Part shown: positions 27,501 to 34,530 of the stretch, piece by piece
Layout of the letters: each line of letters begins with the position of its first letter
How positions within the stretch are numbered: the first letter of the stretch is position 1
From: Bdellovibrionales bacterium
Lineage (GTDB): Bacteria > Bdellovibrionota > FAC87 > UBA2466
Length of the DNA stretch: 35,788 bases
Direction: 5' to 3'
NCBI GenBank assembly: GCA_005776395.1
Contig: SXPJ01000033.1
Span: 1 to 35,788 of the forward strand
Translations under genes and position numbers: made by a program
Notes under the pieces: model-generated
Databases searched by the model: none
Told to the model about the DNA's origin: nothing
The model's input: only the letters and a program-made list of their open reading frames with translations

Positions 27501-27715
27501 TTTCGGCCATTCTGGCTTTGACCCCACTTCTTTTTGCAAAGGACCAACCTGGTAAGGAGATCCTTCACCCTGTAGCTGTTGTGATCGTGGGAGGTCTTCT
27601 ATCCTCTACCTTATTAGACATTTTTGTTACCCCAGCGATTTTTTATCGATTTGGAAGAAAGAGTGCAGAACGTCTCTTAGCCAAGAACAATACCAATAAA
27701 GGAGATCAAGAATGA
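24578..27715 (+). CDS. Heavy-metal efflux RND permease (CzcA/CusA-type, HME family)
   Basis: This inner-membrane proton-driven pump exports divalent or monovalent metal ions. I start it at ATG 24578 (MLDSIIRYSLKHRG), which matches the family N-terminus; an in-frame ATG at 24527 would add 17 residues. The 1045 residues contain the expected twelve membrane helices and two large periplasmic loops. The helix 4 HME signature AIAIGELVDDAIVDVENV is intact (Asp404, Asp405, with Asp409 and Glu411), supporting proton coupling. LPVDVLPDLNKPTV near the start is also family-typical. The stop overlaps the next ATG (ATGA at 27712-27715). No membrane-fusion adaptor is encoded in the operon. The metal cannot be assigned. 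Confidence 0.93.
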   Translation: MLDSIIRYSLKHRGLVLTLTGFTVIYGLMVLIQLPVDVLPDLNKPTVTVISEAQGMAPEEVEIVVTRPIETVLNGMPGVTRLFSSSTTGLSVVRIQFEWGTDLRFARLSVSERIQLTKSRMPEHITPHLSPTSSIMGEIQMVGITSKEGKTTPTELRTLADWSIRQRLLMIPGISQVSVIGGEELQIQVLVNAEKLRKKLIPIHELQQKLTHLSEASGGGFITKGEKEWLIRNFGRVLNYEEIPNTAVGMHLGVPVLLKEVATVEFGPAPKRGAASVSGKDGVILMIQKQPSADTLVLSEKINSTLKDLRKEISPDIDVQGDLFKQSHFIRSAIGNVEEALRDGSIMVAIILILFLLNVRITFITLTAIPVSLFISFIVFYIMGIGINTMILGGLAIAIGELVDDAIVDVENVFRRLKENRKKGNPKTTVQVIFEASSEVRNSIVLATVIVVLVFIPLFALSGVEGRLFTPIGISYVVSLLASLLVSLTLTPVLCYFLIGKTHEKEMDEDGWLVRKLKNIDKSILEWSLEHPGKVIGATAVIVIASMAVVPFMGRNFLPTFNEGSAMVEVNTRAGISLEASHQLAIKVEQSLLTIPEIISVGRRTGRAEEDEHAAGVNHSEFEVALKRSSRTRQEIFSDIRDKVRAVIPADSYLGVSQPISHRLDHVLSGVKAQVALKLFGGDLRILRQQGAEIRNVIASVPGITDLQVEGQVLFPQYKIYGVREDLARYGITPGVLMDSLEAMLQGVPVTRLIEKERYLEVFMRLDENSRNDIEAIKRIPAHVLPTGQIIPLGDVTDIFETSGPNMIERENLQRRIVISFNTIGRDLDSIVEDAQKKISENVKLPEGYYLEFGGQYESQKEASRKVTLLGIVSLFAVLAILVSHFRSLPVALQIMVNVPLALVGSVTAVLLTDRTFSVATLIAFITLCGIASRNGIMMISHYIHLMREEGESFTKSMIIRGSLERLVPVLMTAFSAILALTPLLFAKDQPGKEILHPVAVVIVGGLLSSTLLDIFVTPAIFYRFGRKSAERLLAKNNTNKGDQE

Positions 27716-28137
27716 AACTATTGATTACAATCATGATGCTAACTGCCGTACTCGGCGCTTTTGCTCACGAAGGGCACAATCACGAAGCCTCTGTAGAAGC
27801 GGCTCCACGAGGAGGAATTCTTCGAGATGCATTGCCGCATTTTAAGAGCGAAGTGGTTATTAATAAGGAGTTGGTAAAGCTTTATATTTACGACACCAAA
27901 CTTCAGTCCATTGTGCCTGATAAGGAAACTTTAAAGGGTGATGTTCAATTCCCAAGAGAAAAGAAGCCGAGGGAGATCTCTTTTAAGCTAGTGAAGTCTA
28001 ACAAATCAACAGAGCCCAGCCACTATGAAACAAAGATAACCAAGATTGATAAAGTTCATCGCTTTGACATGCATGTCATTGTTGAAGTGGGGGATAAAAA
28101 GGGAAAGGCCGATTTTGGAATAGATAATATTCACTAA
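27712..28137 (+). CDS. Small periplasmic His-rich protein of the efflux operon
   Basis: This 141-residue protein has a signal peptide (LLITIMMLTAVLGAFA) directly followed by HEGHNHEASVEAAPRGG, a metal-binding-like histidine cluster. About 100 residues of beta-rich sequence follow (KLYIYDTKLQSIVPDKE, FKLVKSNKSTEPSHYETKI). The HEGHNHE-to-APRGG start and the following strands resemble the N-terminal part of heavy-metal RND adaptors, but the hairpin and barrel regions of a CusB-type adaptor are absent. It overlaps the pump by 4 bases and is followed after 30 bases by the TolC gene. It may be a metallochaperone or a very reduced adaptor; function is inferred from position. Confidence 0.65.
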   Translation: MKLLITIMMLTAVLGAFAHEGHNHEASVEAAPRGGILRDALPHFKSEVVINKELVKLYIYDTKLQSIVPDKETLKGDVQFPREKKPREISFKLVKSNKSTEPSHYETKITKIDKVHRFDMHVIVEVGDKKGKADFGIDNIH

Positions 28138-28167
28138 GGAGAAACTGAATCTAAAGAGGATAAATCT

Positions 28168-29415
28168 ATGAGTAAGAAATATTATTTTGTCATCCTTTTT
28201 TGCGTTAGAGTTTTTTCTGTTGATCAATTGCATTTAAGTTACGAAGATCTTTCGGCATTAGTAAGGGAGCGAAATCAACATGTCAGAGCTTTTAAGATGT
28301 TTCAAGAGGCTGCAGAAACCGAGACGGGTCACCTTGAGCGTTCTTATCTCCCAAAGGTTACAGCAACAGCGGGAGCGGAAACATTTAGTTCTGGCCCCAA
28401 TGGAATCAGGTCTCAACCCTTTGGGTCGGTTCAGGGAAATATCAACGTATTTCGTGGGGGGAGAGATTTACTGATCGAACGAGAAAAGCAAGCATTTGCC
28501 AGAAAAACTACTGCAGAATTTGAAGAGAACTTTCAAGAAACTCTTCAGGAAGTCAGAGAGATTTACTGGCAGCTGATTTATCAGAACGAACTTCTATTAA
28601 TTCTTGCGGAAGCTTTAACGCAAAATGAAAAAAATGGAAGGGGGGCTGAAAGAAGGATAAAGGCCGGTCTTGTGTCCGAAACCGATCGAATTGAGTTTGA
28701 TCTTAATGCTCTAAAGATCAAGCAAGAAATGATTCGATTGAAATTGAATTCGTCTAATGCACAGAGGCTTATGCTATCCCTATTGGGTTATTCTGAAGAT
28801 ACCAAATTAACCGTTCTGGAGAAGTTGCCACATTCTCACGAAGCTTCTACTGCCGATAAAGAGAATAGATTATCAAATCACCGATCAGTAAGAGGCGCAT
28901 TGGCAGATAGAGATGGCTTTTCCGCTCGATCCTCTGAGGCTTTTCGTTGGTGGACTCCTTCGGTGGATGTATATGGCGGATATTCACTCTATACTCTTCG
29001 AGAAAGAGATTATGTTTTGCAGTCAGATAGGCTTGAGCCGGTTTTAGGTGTGAAGCTTACGATTAATATTTTCGATGGGCTTCAATCTAGAAATATTTCC
29101 ACCGTGGCCAGTTTGAGGGCTGAAGCCATGGAGAGTGAGGCTAAGCAGATTGAACGGAATTTACAAGCCAGACTGCAATCGATAAGACAAGAACTAGAGG
29201 TTTCACATGAACTTATCCATACGTCGGAAGATGTTTTGGATAAAGCGAGACGCTATCTGGAGCGTACAGTTACAGAATATGAACGAGGCATGAAAAACTC
29301 TCCTGACGTATTAAGCGCTACGAGCAGATACTATGAAACAAAAGCGCGAGTTCTAGAATTGAAGCGCGATTATTTGATTGCAAAAGCGAAGTTCAAAAAT
29401 TTGATGGGTGAATGA
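28168..29415 (+). CDS. TolC-family outer-membrane efflux protein
   Basis: This 415-residue outer-membrane channel subunit has a signal peptide (YYFVILFCVRVFS) and two structurally repeated halves of long helices with beta segments. SYLPKVTATAGAETFSSGP and WWTPSVDVYGGYSLYT mark the two strand-forming repeats, and the Leu/Glu-rich helices between them form the periplasmic tunnel. It completes the operon with the RND pump and the His-rich protein and should connect the export path to the outside. Length is normal for the family. The final residues read AKFKNLMGE, a typical ending. Confidence 0.85.
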   Translation: MSKKYYFVILFCVRVFSVDQLHLSYEDLSALVRERNQHVRAFKMFQEAAETETGHLERSYLPKVTATAGAETFSSGPNGIRSQPFGSVQGNINVFRGGRDLLIEREKQAFARKTTAEFEENFQETLQEVREIYWQLIYQNELLLILAEALTQNEKNGRGAERRIKAGLVSETDRIEFDLNALKIKQEMIRLKLNSSNAQRLMLSLLGYSEDTKLTVLEKLPHSHEASTADKENRLSNHRSVRGALADRDGFSARSSEAFRWWTPSVDVYGGYSLYTLRERDYVLQSDRLEPVLGVKLTINIFDGLQSRNISTVASLRAEAMESEAKQIERNLQARLQSIRQELEVSHELIHTSEDVLDKARRYLERTVTEYERGMKNSPDVLSATSRYYETKARVLELKRDYLIAKAKFKNLMGE

Positions 29416-29725
29416 AGTGGTATTTCTAAACTTATGACTTAGGCCCGTTTTTTTTATCAACCCCCTTCGAATTGCTACGATTGACCAACTTAATTAGTAA
29501 GTATATGAGCGGCTTCTTCATTTTTAAATGCAATGGCTTTATTGAGGCAAAATTTTGCATCATGTTTTTTATTACCCCCTCACGGCTATTAGCTAAAACC
29601 TAGAAGCTGGCATTATCTCCTTCCCAACTTGCCGAATTTCACACAAGGAAATTGACACTACCTACACAACCTCTTAATCATACAAGTCGTTGCTTTGGTA
29701 TCATTATTTATGATACCATATCAAT
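29416..29725. other. Gene-poor spacer before the nucleotidyltransferase module
   Basis: This spacer of about 310 bases holds a perfect TTGACA (29652-29657) and the operator palindrome described separately. A minus-strand frame at 29490-29579 reads AKFCLNKAIAFKNEEAAHIL before a stop; it looks like the end of a helical-repeat protein but lacks a start, so it may be a decayed fragment. Nothing else is seen. Confidence 0.4.
29696..29723 (+). promoter_or_regulatory. Palindromic operator before the nucleotidyltransferase gene
   Basis: TGGTATCAT-TATTT-ATGATACCA is a perfect inverted repeat with 9-bp arms (29696-29718). Its right arm overlaps a second, TGATA-CCA-TATCA (29711-29723). It ends 3 bases before the ATG at 29726 and lies downstream of TTGACA at 29652-29657. 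Palindromes of this type at the first gene of a two-gene module are usual for autoregulated toxin-antitoxin operons. Confidence 0.65.
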
Positions 29726-30265
29726 ATGAAACCAAAGGAGACCATTGGAGCATTTGACGAGTTTCTCGCGTCTCACAGAATAGCCTTTTCCGCTGTGGCG
29801 ATCGGCGGAACAGCGCTCGCCATTCTAGGTGTCATTTCTAGAGAGACGCGCGACTGCGACATACTTGATCCTGAAATCCCCGAGAATGTTCGCAAGCTAG
29901 CTGAAGAGTTTGCCGCAGAGCAAACACGCGTGGGGAACTTGCTCCGCGAAGATTGGCTCAATAATGGTCCGGCCTCCCTCATAAAGAACCTTCCAGATGG
30001 CTGGAGAAATAGATTGATTCCTCTTTTTTCCGGCAAATCTCTAAAGCTTTCTACTTTGGGCCGCCCCGATCTGCTTAGGACCAAGTTTTTCGCCCTCTGT
30101 GATCGCGGAACTGATCGCCAGGACTGCCTAGCTCTGAAGCCGTCAGTCGAAGAAATCAGGGAGTCCATCGAATGGGTGAAGTACCAAGACGCCAACCCGC
30201 AATGGCCTAAGCATGTGGAGGAAGCGCTTACGAGTCTAGCGAAGGAGTTGGGTTATGGGATTTAA
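29726..30265 (+). CDS. Nucleotidyltransferase-fold protein (DUF6036/MenT-like), likely toxin-antitoxin component
   Basis: This 179-residue protein has the polymerase-beta-type nucleotidyltransferase signature: AIGGTALAI (Gly27-Gly28), then SRETRDCDIL with Asp43 and Asp45 as the metal pair, and a later LGRPDLLRTKFFAL helix. The reading is DUF6036-like, a group related to AbiEii and MenT toxins that modify tRNA or other RNA. It overlaps the next gene by 11 bases. Base composition is more GC-rich than the host-like part of the window. Target and direction of toxicity are not visible. Confidence 0.7.
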   Translation: MKPKETIGAFDEFLASHRIAFSAVAIGGTALAILGVISRETRDCDILDPEIPENVRKLAEEFAAEQTRVGNLLREDWLNNGPASLIKNLPDGWRNRLIPLFSGKSLKLSTLGRPDLLRTKFFALCDRGTDRQDCLALKPSVEEIRESIEWVKYQDANPQWPKHVEEALTSLAKELGYGI

Positions 30266-30929
30266 GCGAACCATCCTTCCCGAAGAGCTTCCGAGAGGTG
30301 AGCAGCTTTCTGGTGATCTAGCGGGTATCGGAATGCTCGTTGCGACTACACCTTCGAAGAGCCCCAACATCGAGAACACAGTATTTGCTGCATCCATTGA
30401 GGGAATAAATAGCGATCTTCGGACTCTTTCGCTTCTCGTCGATTGGATCGATTTGCACTCTGATCGGCTAAACGCGGATCGATTGATCAAGATGATTAAA
30501 GAGAACAGCAACGAACGAGTTCGTTGTTTCTGGAAGGCCATTGCTCAGTGGAAAAAGAAGGATATGCGGCTTAAGCGCCTAGTGCGGTTTTATCGAGGTC
30601 AGAGGCTCGATCTGCTTGAGTCAGGAACCGAGTTTCTCATCAAGAGGAAGGGCGAGGATGATCGCTTTGAGGGAACGTGTTTGCGTGTTCCCAACGAAAC
30701 CTTGCGCCATCGTCCCACCGATATTCTCGCCCCTGAAGAGCTTGCGAAGGTGCACGATGCCTATCGACAGCGGATTATGATTGGACCTTCTTACCGCGCC
30801 GATATGTGGGCCCATTTAGAACGGACGGGAGCGATTTCTGCTTCGGAGCTAGCTCGCAAAGCATTCGGCTCTTTCGCTACAGCGTGGCAGGTCTTAAGGG
30901 ACTGGTCCATCCTTCGTTCTACAAAGTGA
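30255..30929 (+). CDS. Partner of the nucleotidyltransferase, unknown family, possible winged helix at the C-terminus
   Basis: I do not recognise this 224-residue protein. It has a charged, mostly helical middle (RVRCFWKAIAQWKKKDMRLK) and a C-terminal segment (GAISASELARKAFGSFATAW) that looks like a winged-helix DNA-binding region. Its start overlaps the end of the nucleotidyltransferase gene, so it is translationally coupled and would be made in a fixed ratio. In AbiE and MenAT systems the partner is a winged-helix antitoxin that represses the operon, and this protein plus the upstream palindrome would fit that plan. A 20-bp inverted repeat covers its stop codon. Confidence 0.6.
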   Translation: MGFKRTILPEELPRGEQLSGDLAGIGMLVATTPSKSPNIENTVFAASIEGINSDLRTLSLLVDWIDLHSDRLNADRLIKMIKENSNERVRCFWKAIAQWKKKDMRLKRLVRFYRGQRLDLLESGTEFLIKRKGEDDRFEGTCLRVPNETLRHRPTDILAPEELAKVHDAYRQRIMIGPSYRADMWAHLERTGAISASELARKAFGSFATAWQVLRDWSILRSTK

Positions 30930-30938
30930 ACTTTGTAG
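30919..30938. repeat. Palindrome across the partner gene's stop codon
   Basis: CTACAAAGT-GA-ACTTTGTAG has perfect 9-bp arms. It spans the TGA at 30927-30929. No T-tract follows, so a simple terminator is doubtful. It may stabilise the 3' end of the mRNA. Confidence 0.4.
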
Positions 30939-31087
30939 GCGCTTGCATACCTCCTGATCCCTGATAAAAGTTAGACACTTTTGACTCGACGACTAGTCGT
31001 ATTAGAGCATTACAGAGTTCCGCAATTGGCCTTCGATTAAACTCAGGTTGTTCGGTTCGATCAGATTGTAAATGGCGTTTCTCAGGT

Positions 31088-31858
31088 TTAAGTCAGAGGA
31101 CCTAAATACTTGTTCTGTGCTGCGAAATTGCACAAACGACAATTTAAATCCTTGTTTAACGAAATATTAAAATGTTCAGATAGGTAAGCCATTAATTCGA
31201 AGTCTTTATTTCCGTGAAGTTCGCCAAAAATCCATTGAGTTTTCTTGAGGATCGAATCAGGAAAAGAGGTAAGGATATTATGTTCGGCTCCTTCCGTAAC
31301 AATCTTAATTAAATCAACAGTTTCAATTTTTAATTCCTGTAAAATTCTTTGAGGGCTGTATACGGTCACAGAGATACTTTCGGTAGTATTGCTCCCCGCT
31401 TCAAAAAAAGAGCATCCCCCAAGGTTGTTAGGATTGTCTGATAAAAAAAGTTGTTCCGTTCCGTCTGTTGCTCCCAATGCAGCATTAATAGGCTTGATAT
31501 TGGAGTGGGTTTTTACGTTTTTTTGCAAAATGGAAAAATTTCGCGGTGCGGGTTCGAAACTGTAAATTTGAGCACTGGGATAAAGGTCATTTAGCCAGAG
31601 AGTAGCGGCACCAATATTAGCTCCGATATCAAAAATAATTTTGGGCGCTTTTATGGTGGGTGGCTGATATTCTCTTTTCCGTTCAGGCTTTAACAGAATT
31701 TTGTACAAGATCTCGGCGTCGCTAGTTCCCGGTTGATAGTAGATCAAATGACCACGCCAATTCAAAGTGGCCAATTCGTTTTTGACTTGTCGGTTGGAGA
31801 AACTTCTCGCAAAATCCAATGAGCCAGAGCGAATCCAGTATTTTAGCCTGTCAACCAT
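31088..31858 (-). CDS. FkbM-family methyltransferase
   Basis: This 256-residue SAM-dependent O-methyltransferase of the FkbM family commonly methylates sugars or polyketides. SAM-binding motif I is IIFDIGANIGAAT (74-86), and IYSFEPAPRNF at 98-108 is the acidic end of strand 2. The family's catalytic-region sequence is normally IKxDxEGxE; here it reads LIKIVTEGAEHNIL, with Val187 in place of the Asp. Whether activity survives this change is unknown. It is isolated from other sugar genes. The spacer between this gene and the next is featureless. Confidence 0.85.
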   Translation of the reverse strand: MVDRLKYWIRSGSLDFARSFSNRQVKNELATLNWRGHLIYYQPGTSDAEILYKILLKPERKREYQPPTIKAPKIIFDIGANIGAATLWLNDLYPSAQIYSFEPAPRNFSILQKNVKTHSNIKPINAALGATDGTEQLFLSDNPNNLGGCSFFEAGSNTTESISVTVYSPQRILQELKIETVDLIKIVTEGAEHNILTSFPDSILKKTQWIFGELHGNKDFELMAYLSEHFNISLNKDLNCRLCNFAAQNKYLGPLT

Positions 31859-32022
31859 TCTATCTGAGTTTCTTAATATGAAGTTGGCGTTCCCGGGTCG
31901 ATTTATTCAGAACAGCTATTATGCAAGCCGCCGCCTGAAGCCCTTGATTTCATTAGGAACGACAACCCAGGTAACGTTCGGTTAATACAGCCAGATAGAA
32001 TTATCCAGAACCGCCTGTCCTG

Positions 32023-32556
32023 TCAACGTGGATCAACCGACTCCTTTGCCGTTTCCAAAGAAATGCGATCAATGATGGCGATGGCTTTAGTGGAAGCCTC
32101 AAAGGCATCATTAAATAGACTCCATGCGGCACACTCTAAGAGCCAACCAAATTTTCCGACTCCCTTGGTAAAAGGGACGGGGGTAGCTTCTTCTGTTCCA
32201 TTCGCGAGGCCCGTTATTTTGGCTAGCAGTTGGTCGTTGGAGATCCCCTCTAAACCGGATATTGCCCGTACTCCCCCAGATGCGGGTTTAAGCTTCCAAA
32301 AAGCTTTTTGAAATTCTCCATGAACAATATGATCACGTAATTTTTTGGCGAGCTTCAGTTGTTCTCGCTCGCTCTCGTTGATACGTGAAGAAAACTCGTT
32401 CACGACCGCTCTATAAACTCTGTCGAAGTCAAAACCGTCGGATAGTTCGCTGATCGTTTTGGTCTTGTCGGCCAAGAGTCTTACTTTCAATTCAAACAAG
32501 GCCGCTCGTCCAGCCACATTTTCAAACTCCTCATAAACTCTGTATAAAAAATCCAT
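32023..32556 (-). CDS. HEPN-like protein, possible RNase, last gene of the AbiE-CDF operon
   Basis: This 177-residue protein is all-alpha in appearance and carries KLRDHIVHGEF at about 72-82. The Arg74-Asp-x3-His79 arrangement matches the HEPN-type Rx4-6H motif with a polar residue after Arg, a signature of RNases used in defence and toxin systems. The remainder (GFDFDRVYRAVVNEFSSRI) is not recognised. The ATG overlaps the CDF transporter stop by one base (TAATG), so synthesis is coupled to it. The family assignment rests on one short motif and helical look, so it is tentative. It may be a toxin or a regulatory partner of the transporter. Confidence 0.5.
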   Translation of the reverse strand: MDFLYRVYEEFENVAGRAALFELKVRLLADKTKTISELSDGFDFDRVYRAVVNEFSSRINESEREQLKLAKKLRDHIVHGEFQKAFWKLKPASGGVRAISGLEGISNDQLLAKITGLANGTEEATPVPFTKGVGKFGWLLECAAWSLFNDAFEASTKAIAIIDRISLETAKESVDPR

Positions 32557-33467
32557 TAGTCTGCTGAATCCGGTTCAAAGAACTGCCATTTGACCTCGGG
32601 GAATTTAGCTTTGATGTCACGTTCCATTGTATTGATGGCATTAATAAGTTGGCTGACCTCTTTCAGGTTACCGGGGGATATTTTGCCGCTAATCATGACT
32701 TCGTGATCACCGATCTGGAGAGCTATGAGGTTGAAGACCTTTCCACCAGGGATCAGCTCCGAAACCTTAGCCTCAATGTAGCCTCTAAAGTCCGTCGCTG
32801 GCGTTTCCCCAATAATAAGTGACTTGATCTCTATGGCCAACAGGACAGCAACGCCCACCAGCAGGGCGCCTACTGAAATTGATCCGGCGGCGTCCCACAC
32901 CGGGTTCCCAGTGAGCCAAGATAGCAGTAGGCTCAAAGTTGCGAGCATTAAACCCACCATAGCGGCAGCGTCTTCTGTGAAAATGACCAACAGTTCAGAT
33001 GAGGTCGTTTTACGAAACCAGATCCATAAATTGGGGTATGGGTTCTGTGCTTTCACTTCATTTATGCAGGCTTTGAACGAAAATCCTTCCAAAATCAAAC
33101 TGAACAACAAAATTCCCAGACCTAGGAATGGCGAGGACACCTCTCCATGTTCGGAAAGTTTATGCACGCCTTCGTAGACTGCGAACAACCCGCCGAGGGA
33201 AAAGAGAAGAATCGCGACAATAAATGACCAGAAGAAGGCCTCTCGTCCATAGCCCAATGGGTGTCTTTCAGAAGGGGGGCGCTTCGCCTTTTTATTTCCA
33301 ATCAGGAGCAGTACCTGATTGGAGCAGTCCACGACACTATGAATCGCTTCGGCAAACAACGCCGCACTTCCGGAAATGGTTGCACCAACGAATTTTGCGA
33401 TCGCGATCCCGAGGTTCGCGAATAATGCGATGACAATAACTTTAGTTGATCCGCCGCCTGCACTCAT
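32556..33467 (-). CDS. Cation diffusion facilitator (CDF) family metal transporter
   Basis: This 303-residue transporter has six predicted membrane helices. ATISGSAALFAEAIHSVVD in helix 2 contains the metal-site His-x3-Asp. Helix 5 reads FTEDAAAMVGLMLAT, an EDxAA form seen in the ZnT9-like branch and not the usual DxxxD or HxxxD, so metal specificity may differ from zinc. The C-terminal 80 residues (GGKVFNLIALQIGDHEVMIS) form the cytoplasmic dimerisation domain. The ATG overlaps the preceding decarboxylase fragment by 4 bases (ATGA), and its stop overlaps the HEPN-like gene. Export of Zn, Mn, Co or Fe is possible; none can be named. Confidence 0.9.
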   Translation of the reverse strand: MSAGGGSTKVIVIALFANLGIAIAKFVGATISGSAALFAEAIHSVVDCSNQVLLLIGNKKAKRPPSERHPLGYGREAFFWSFIVAILLFSLGGLFAVYEGVHKLSEHGEVSSPFLGLGILLFSLILEGFSFKACINEVKAQNPYPNLWIWFRKTTSSELLVIFTEDAAAMVGLMLATLSLLLSWLTGNPVWDAAGSISVGALLVGVAVLLAIEIKSLIIGETPATDFRGYIEAKVSELIPGGKVFNLIALQIGDHEVMISGKISPGNLKEVSQLINAINTMERDIKAKFPEVKWQFFEPDSAD

Positions 33468-33655
33468 GTGGGAGTTCTCCTTTTTATTAATTGAGCATCA
33501 GCGATATTACCCCGTTCAATCTCCCGACAAACCGCCTCTTGCGCCTTAAAGATATCCTTTAGGAAACTTTCGATCGCCTCTGGTTTCATTTTGCTGCTAC
33601 AGCTAAAAATATCCACTGATGCACAGCCGTGTTCTGGCCATTCAAAGATTCTCAT
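33464..33655 (-). pseudogene. speD: N-terminally truncated S-adenosylmethionine decarboxylase (SpeD/SpeH-like)
   Basis: This 63-residue reading frame matches the C-terminal half of bacterial AdoMet decarboxylase: FEWPEHGCASVDIFSC aligns with the WPExGYAAxDxFTC core, and the EIERG ending also fits. The active-site cysteine is kept (Cys19), but the autocatalytic Ser that becomes the pyruvoyl cofactor, and the His beside it, would lie before residue 1 and are absent. The usual histidine two residues before the Trp is Phe4. As an enzyme in polyamine synthesis it cannot work as written. A good GGAGG ribosome binding site from the end of AbiEii precedes its ATG, so it may still be expressed. The break matches insertion of AbiE. 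Confidence 0.7.
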
Positions 33656-33657
33656 TG

Positions 33658-34530
33658 TTATTTACCTCCGTTAATTACCGCAAAGTAACTTTGCAGGATT
33701 TTAAAAGCCCAGCCTATGTCGTGGGGTAAATTACATTCCTTTGCCATCGTATCAAACCGCTCGGTCCAGTCCGCTGGTGGCGGTTCTAAGGTTTTTGGTA
33801 GAGAGTGGCTCTTTCTTCTCTTAAAAGTTTTCTTTAGCGCATCAATAACTCTCACAGTGTCGAGCTTCTGGTTATCAATTAAGAGAATTATATCGATCAA
33901 ATCTCTCGCTCTCGAATTGGCTACGGTTCGTGGTCGTGTATACGCGTGTAGCTTTTCTGCGAACTGTTGCTCCTTTGGAATGGTGACTACATCTTTCGAT
34001 GGAATTTGTGCGAACTCAAGCCAATCTCGACTTGTTAGAGTTTCAAGAGGTTCTATCGGGTAGTCTCCTGCAGCCACATCTACATGGAACTTCACAAAGC
34101 TTCTTTCATCTATTCTTGATTCAACAGGAAATCTAGCGCCTCCATAAGGAACCGCCTCCAAATCAAGCATCTGTCCTCCTACAAGGAAGCTAAAGTGATC
34201 GTTCAACTCAATGCTCGCGTCACGAATCAAAAGATCACGAAAGAATTCTCCCAGTTCTTTTTTCTCTTTGAGGATTTCGGTACTTCTCAGCGTGAGATCA
34301 ATATCCTTAGTAGCTCTCGCGGTTTGAATTCTCAGTTCAAGCGCATAACCCCCTTTGAGAGCAAAGGGGCTGGGGCTTCTATGAAAGAGTCTTGCAAGAA
34401 GTCTATCGAATGCAACTTGCCTACGTAAACGTTGCAAAGCCTTTCCCTCTGCCAGCGCGATTGTCTTTAATCTACTTTCCAGAGCCTCTCTAAACGCTTT
34501 TGCTGTTTGATATGTCTTTTGCTGAGCCAT
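33658..34530 (-). CDS. abiEii: AbiEii-type nucleotidyltransferase toxin
   Basis: This 290-residue toxin of the type IV AbiE abortive-infection system has a nucleotidyltransferase core with FALKGGYALELR (Gly60-Gly61) and ATKDIDLTLR (Asp76-x-Asp78) as the nucleotide- and metal-binding motifs. Length is normal. In known AbiE systems it arrests growth of infected cells by GTP-dependent activity. It begins at an ATG that overlaps the antitoxin stop by one base and ends 2 bases before the decarboxylase fragment, with the ribosome binding site of that fragment inside its own 3' end. The protein looks intact. Confidence 0.9.
   Translation of the reverse strand: MAQQKTYQTAKAFREALESRLKTIALAEGKALQRLRRQVAFDRLLARLFHRSPSPFALKGGYALELRIQTARATKDIDLTLRSTEILKEKKELGEFFRDLLIRDASIELNDHFSFLVGGQMLDLEAVPYGGARFPVESRIDERSFVKFHVDVAAGDYPIEPLETLTSRDWLEFAQIPSKDVVTIPKEQQFAEKLHAYTRPRTVANSRARDLIDIILLIDNQKLDTVRVIDALKKTFKRRKSHSLPKTLEPPPADWTERFDTMAKECNLPHDIGWAFKILQSYFAVINGGK

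Noticed and set aside
29490-29579. Helix-like minus-strand frame ending in a stop
   Set aside because: Coding-like composition but no start codon and only 29 codons; noted as a possible decayed fragment and not called as a gene.
30966-30982. AAAAGT-TAGAC-ACTTTT, which recalls the ends of some IS3-type elements
   Set aside because: Only a short isolated match, with no transposase or second end nearby.
30989-31000. 12-bp palindrome ACGACTAGTCGT
   Set aside because: Short, single copy and not placed near a start codon or promoter.
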